A program made the translations under genes and the position numbers. A DNA stretch of 28,947 nucleotides from a virus: positions 1 to 28,947 of the IMG/VR virus record IMGVR_UViG_3300017746_000095. One strand, given 5' to 3'. Position 1 is the stretch's first letter. Every line of letters begins with the position of its first letter. Positions 28,668-28,947 of this stretch are shown piece by piece. Below the pieces are notes generated by a model. The model was not told where the DNA came from and ran no database searches. It was given only the letters and a program-made list of their open reading frames with translations.

Positions 28668-28947
28668 ATGCAGAGTTCTATGATTAAATCTGTTACTGAG
28701 GACTTTGGTAATGGAGGTACAATAGATGGTGATATTACAATTACAGGAGACCTACAAGTCAATGGCGGTGGTTCACTTAGCTTTGATGAGATAGTTCAAG
28801 GTACTCAGGTAATTGATGTAACCAATACAGAAGCCTTATTAGTACGCAAGAATAATGATGGTGGGGATGTCTTTATTGTGGATACTACTAATTCACGAGT
28901 AGGTATAGGAGTTGTTCCAACACACAATTTAAATGTCTATAATGGTA
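28668..28947 (+). CDS. fibre-like structural protein, 5' part
   Basis: 93 codons are visible before the window ends. The start is the first ATG after the previous stop. I-D-G-D-I-T-I-T-G-D-L-Q-V-N-G (about 19-33) and the repeat-type unit L-L-V-R-K-N-N-D-G-G-D-V-F-I-V-D-T-T followed by V-G-I-G-V-V-P-T-H-N-L-N-V are typical of trimeric beta-helix tail fibres, which often end in an intramolecular chaperone domain not visible here. Host binding is the likely role. Confidence 0.7.
   Translation, partial: MQSSMIKSVTEDFGNGGTIDGDITITGDLQVNGGGSLSFDEIVQGTQVIDVTNTEALLVRKNNDGGDVFIVDTTNSRVGIGVVPTHNLNVYNG

Noticed and set aside
1-28947. CRISPR array, insertion sequence or integrase
   Set aside because: No spaced repeat array, no transposase-like protein and no tyrosine or serine recombinase motif was seen on either strand.

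Overview
This window looks like most of the genome of an AT-rich tailed virus, probably a marine siphovirus. Every credible gene is on the + strand. Genes are packed with 1-20 base overlaps (TAATG, ATGA, GTGA), and there is a full set of terminase, portal, HK97-type capsid, scaffold, tail tube, tape measure and tail tip genes. No tail sheath gene is visible, so the tail is most likely long and non-contractile. I see no integrase, excisionase or repressor, no tRNA and no CRISPR array. There is also no DNA polymerase, primase, helicase or RNA polymerase, so the virus must lean on host enzymes. Strong Shine-Dalgarno sites (AAGGAG, GGAGG) and sigma70-like promoters fit a Gram-negative host. The host itself cannot be named from the sequence. 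An alphaproteobacterium such as a SAR11 relative, or a marine bacteroidete, are guesses.

Layout: 1-72 is the 3' end of a gene cut by the window start. 97-3174 holds small proteins, a lysis cassette (membrane and lipoproteins with spanin-like and holin/XhlA-like topologies, then an endolysin) and a run of tiny very basic proteins. 3167-12900 holds a zinc-ribbon metallophosphoesterase, head-tail connector genes, tail tube, tail assembly chaperones with a canonical -1 frameshift site, tape measure and tail tip genes. 12901-13125 is the largest non-coding stretch, with a GC-rich inverted repeat and a promoter. 13126-19510 is the early/middle module: small unknowns, an HTH protein, two tiny membrane proteins, an SSB, an HNH/NinG-like nuclease, a DnaD-like replication protein, and a nucleotide-metabolism block (dUTPase, MazG-like/DUF6378-like protein, methyltransferase, thymidylate synthase/dCMP hydroxymethylase homologue, dCMP deaminase). 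A second promoter of the same design (19540-19582) heads an amidoligase, glutamine amidotransferase and gamma-glutamylcyclotransferase-like trio ending in an intrinsic terminator (22125-22164). 22214-28947 is the packaging and head module, ending in a fibre-like gene cut by the window end. If the molecule is circular or permuted, the late operon would run from about 22.2 kb through the window ends to 12.9 kb.

The most interesting content is metabolic. The thymidylate-synthase homologue has the signatures of T4 dCMP hydroxymethylase: Asp in place of the dUMP-selecting Asn, exactly 31 residues after the catalytic Cys. It lies near an amide-bond-forming enzyme set and a non-DNA-type methyltransferase. 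This raises the hypothesis of a DNA base hypermodification pathway, or a peptide/amide tagging pathway. Two promoters share a near-identical layout (TTTACT, 16 bases, -10 box, 6 bases, GTGAATACT), which suggests coordinated early transcription.
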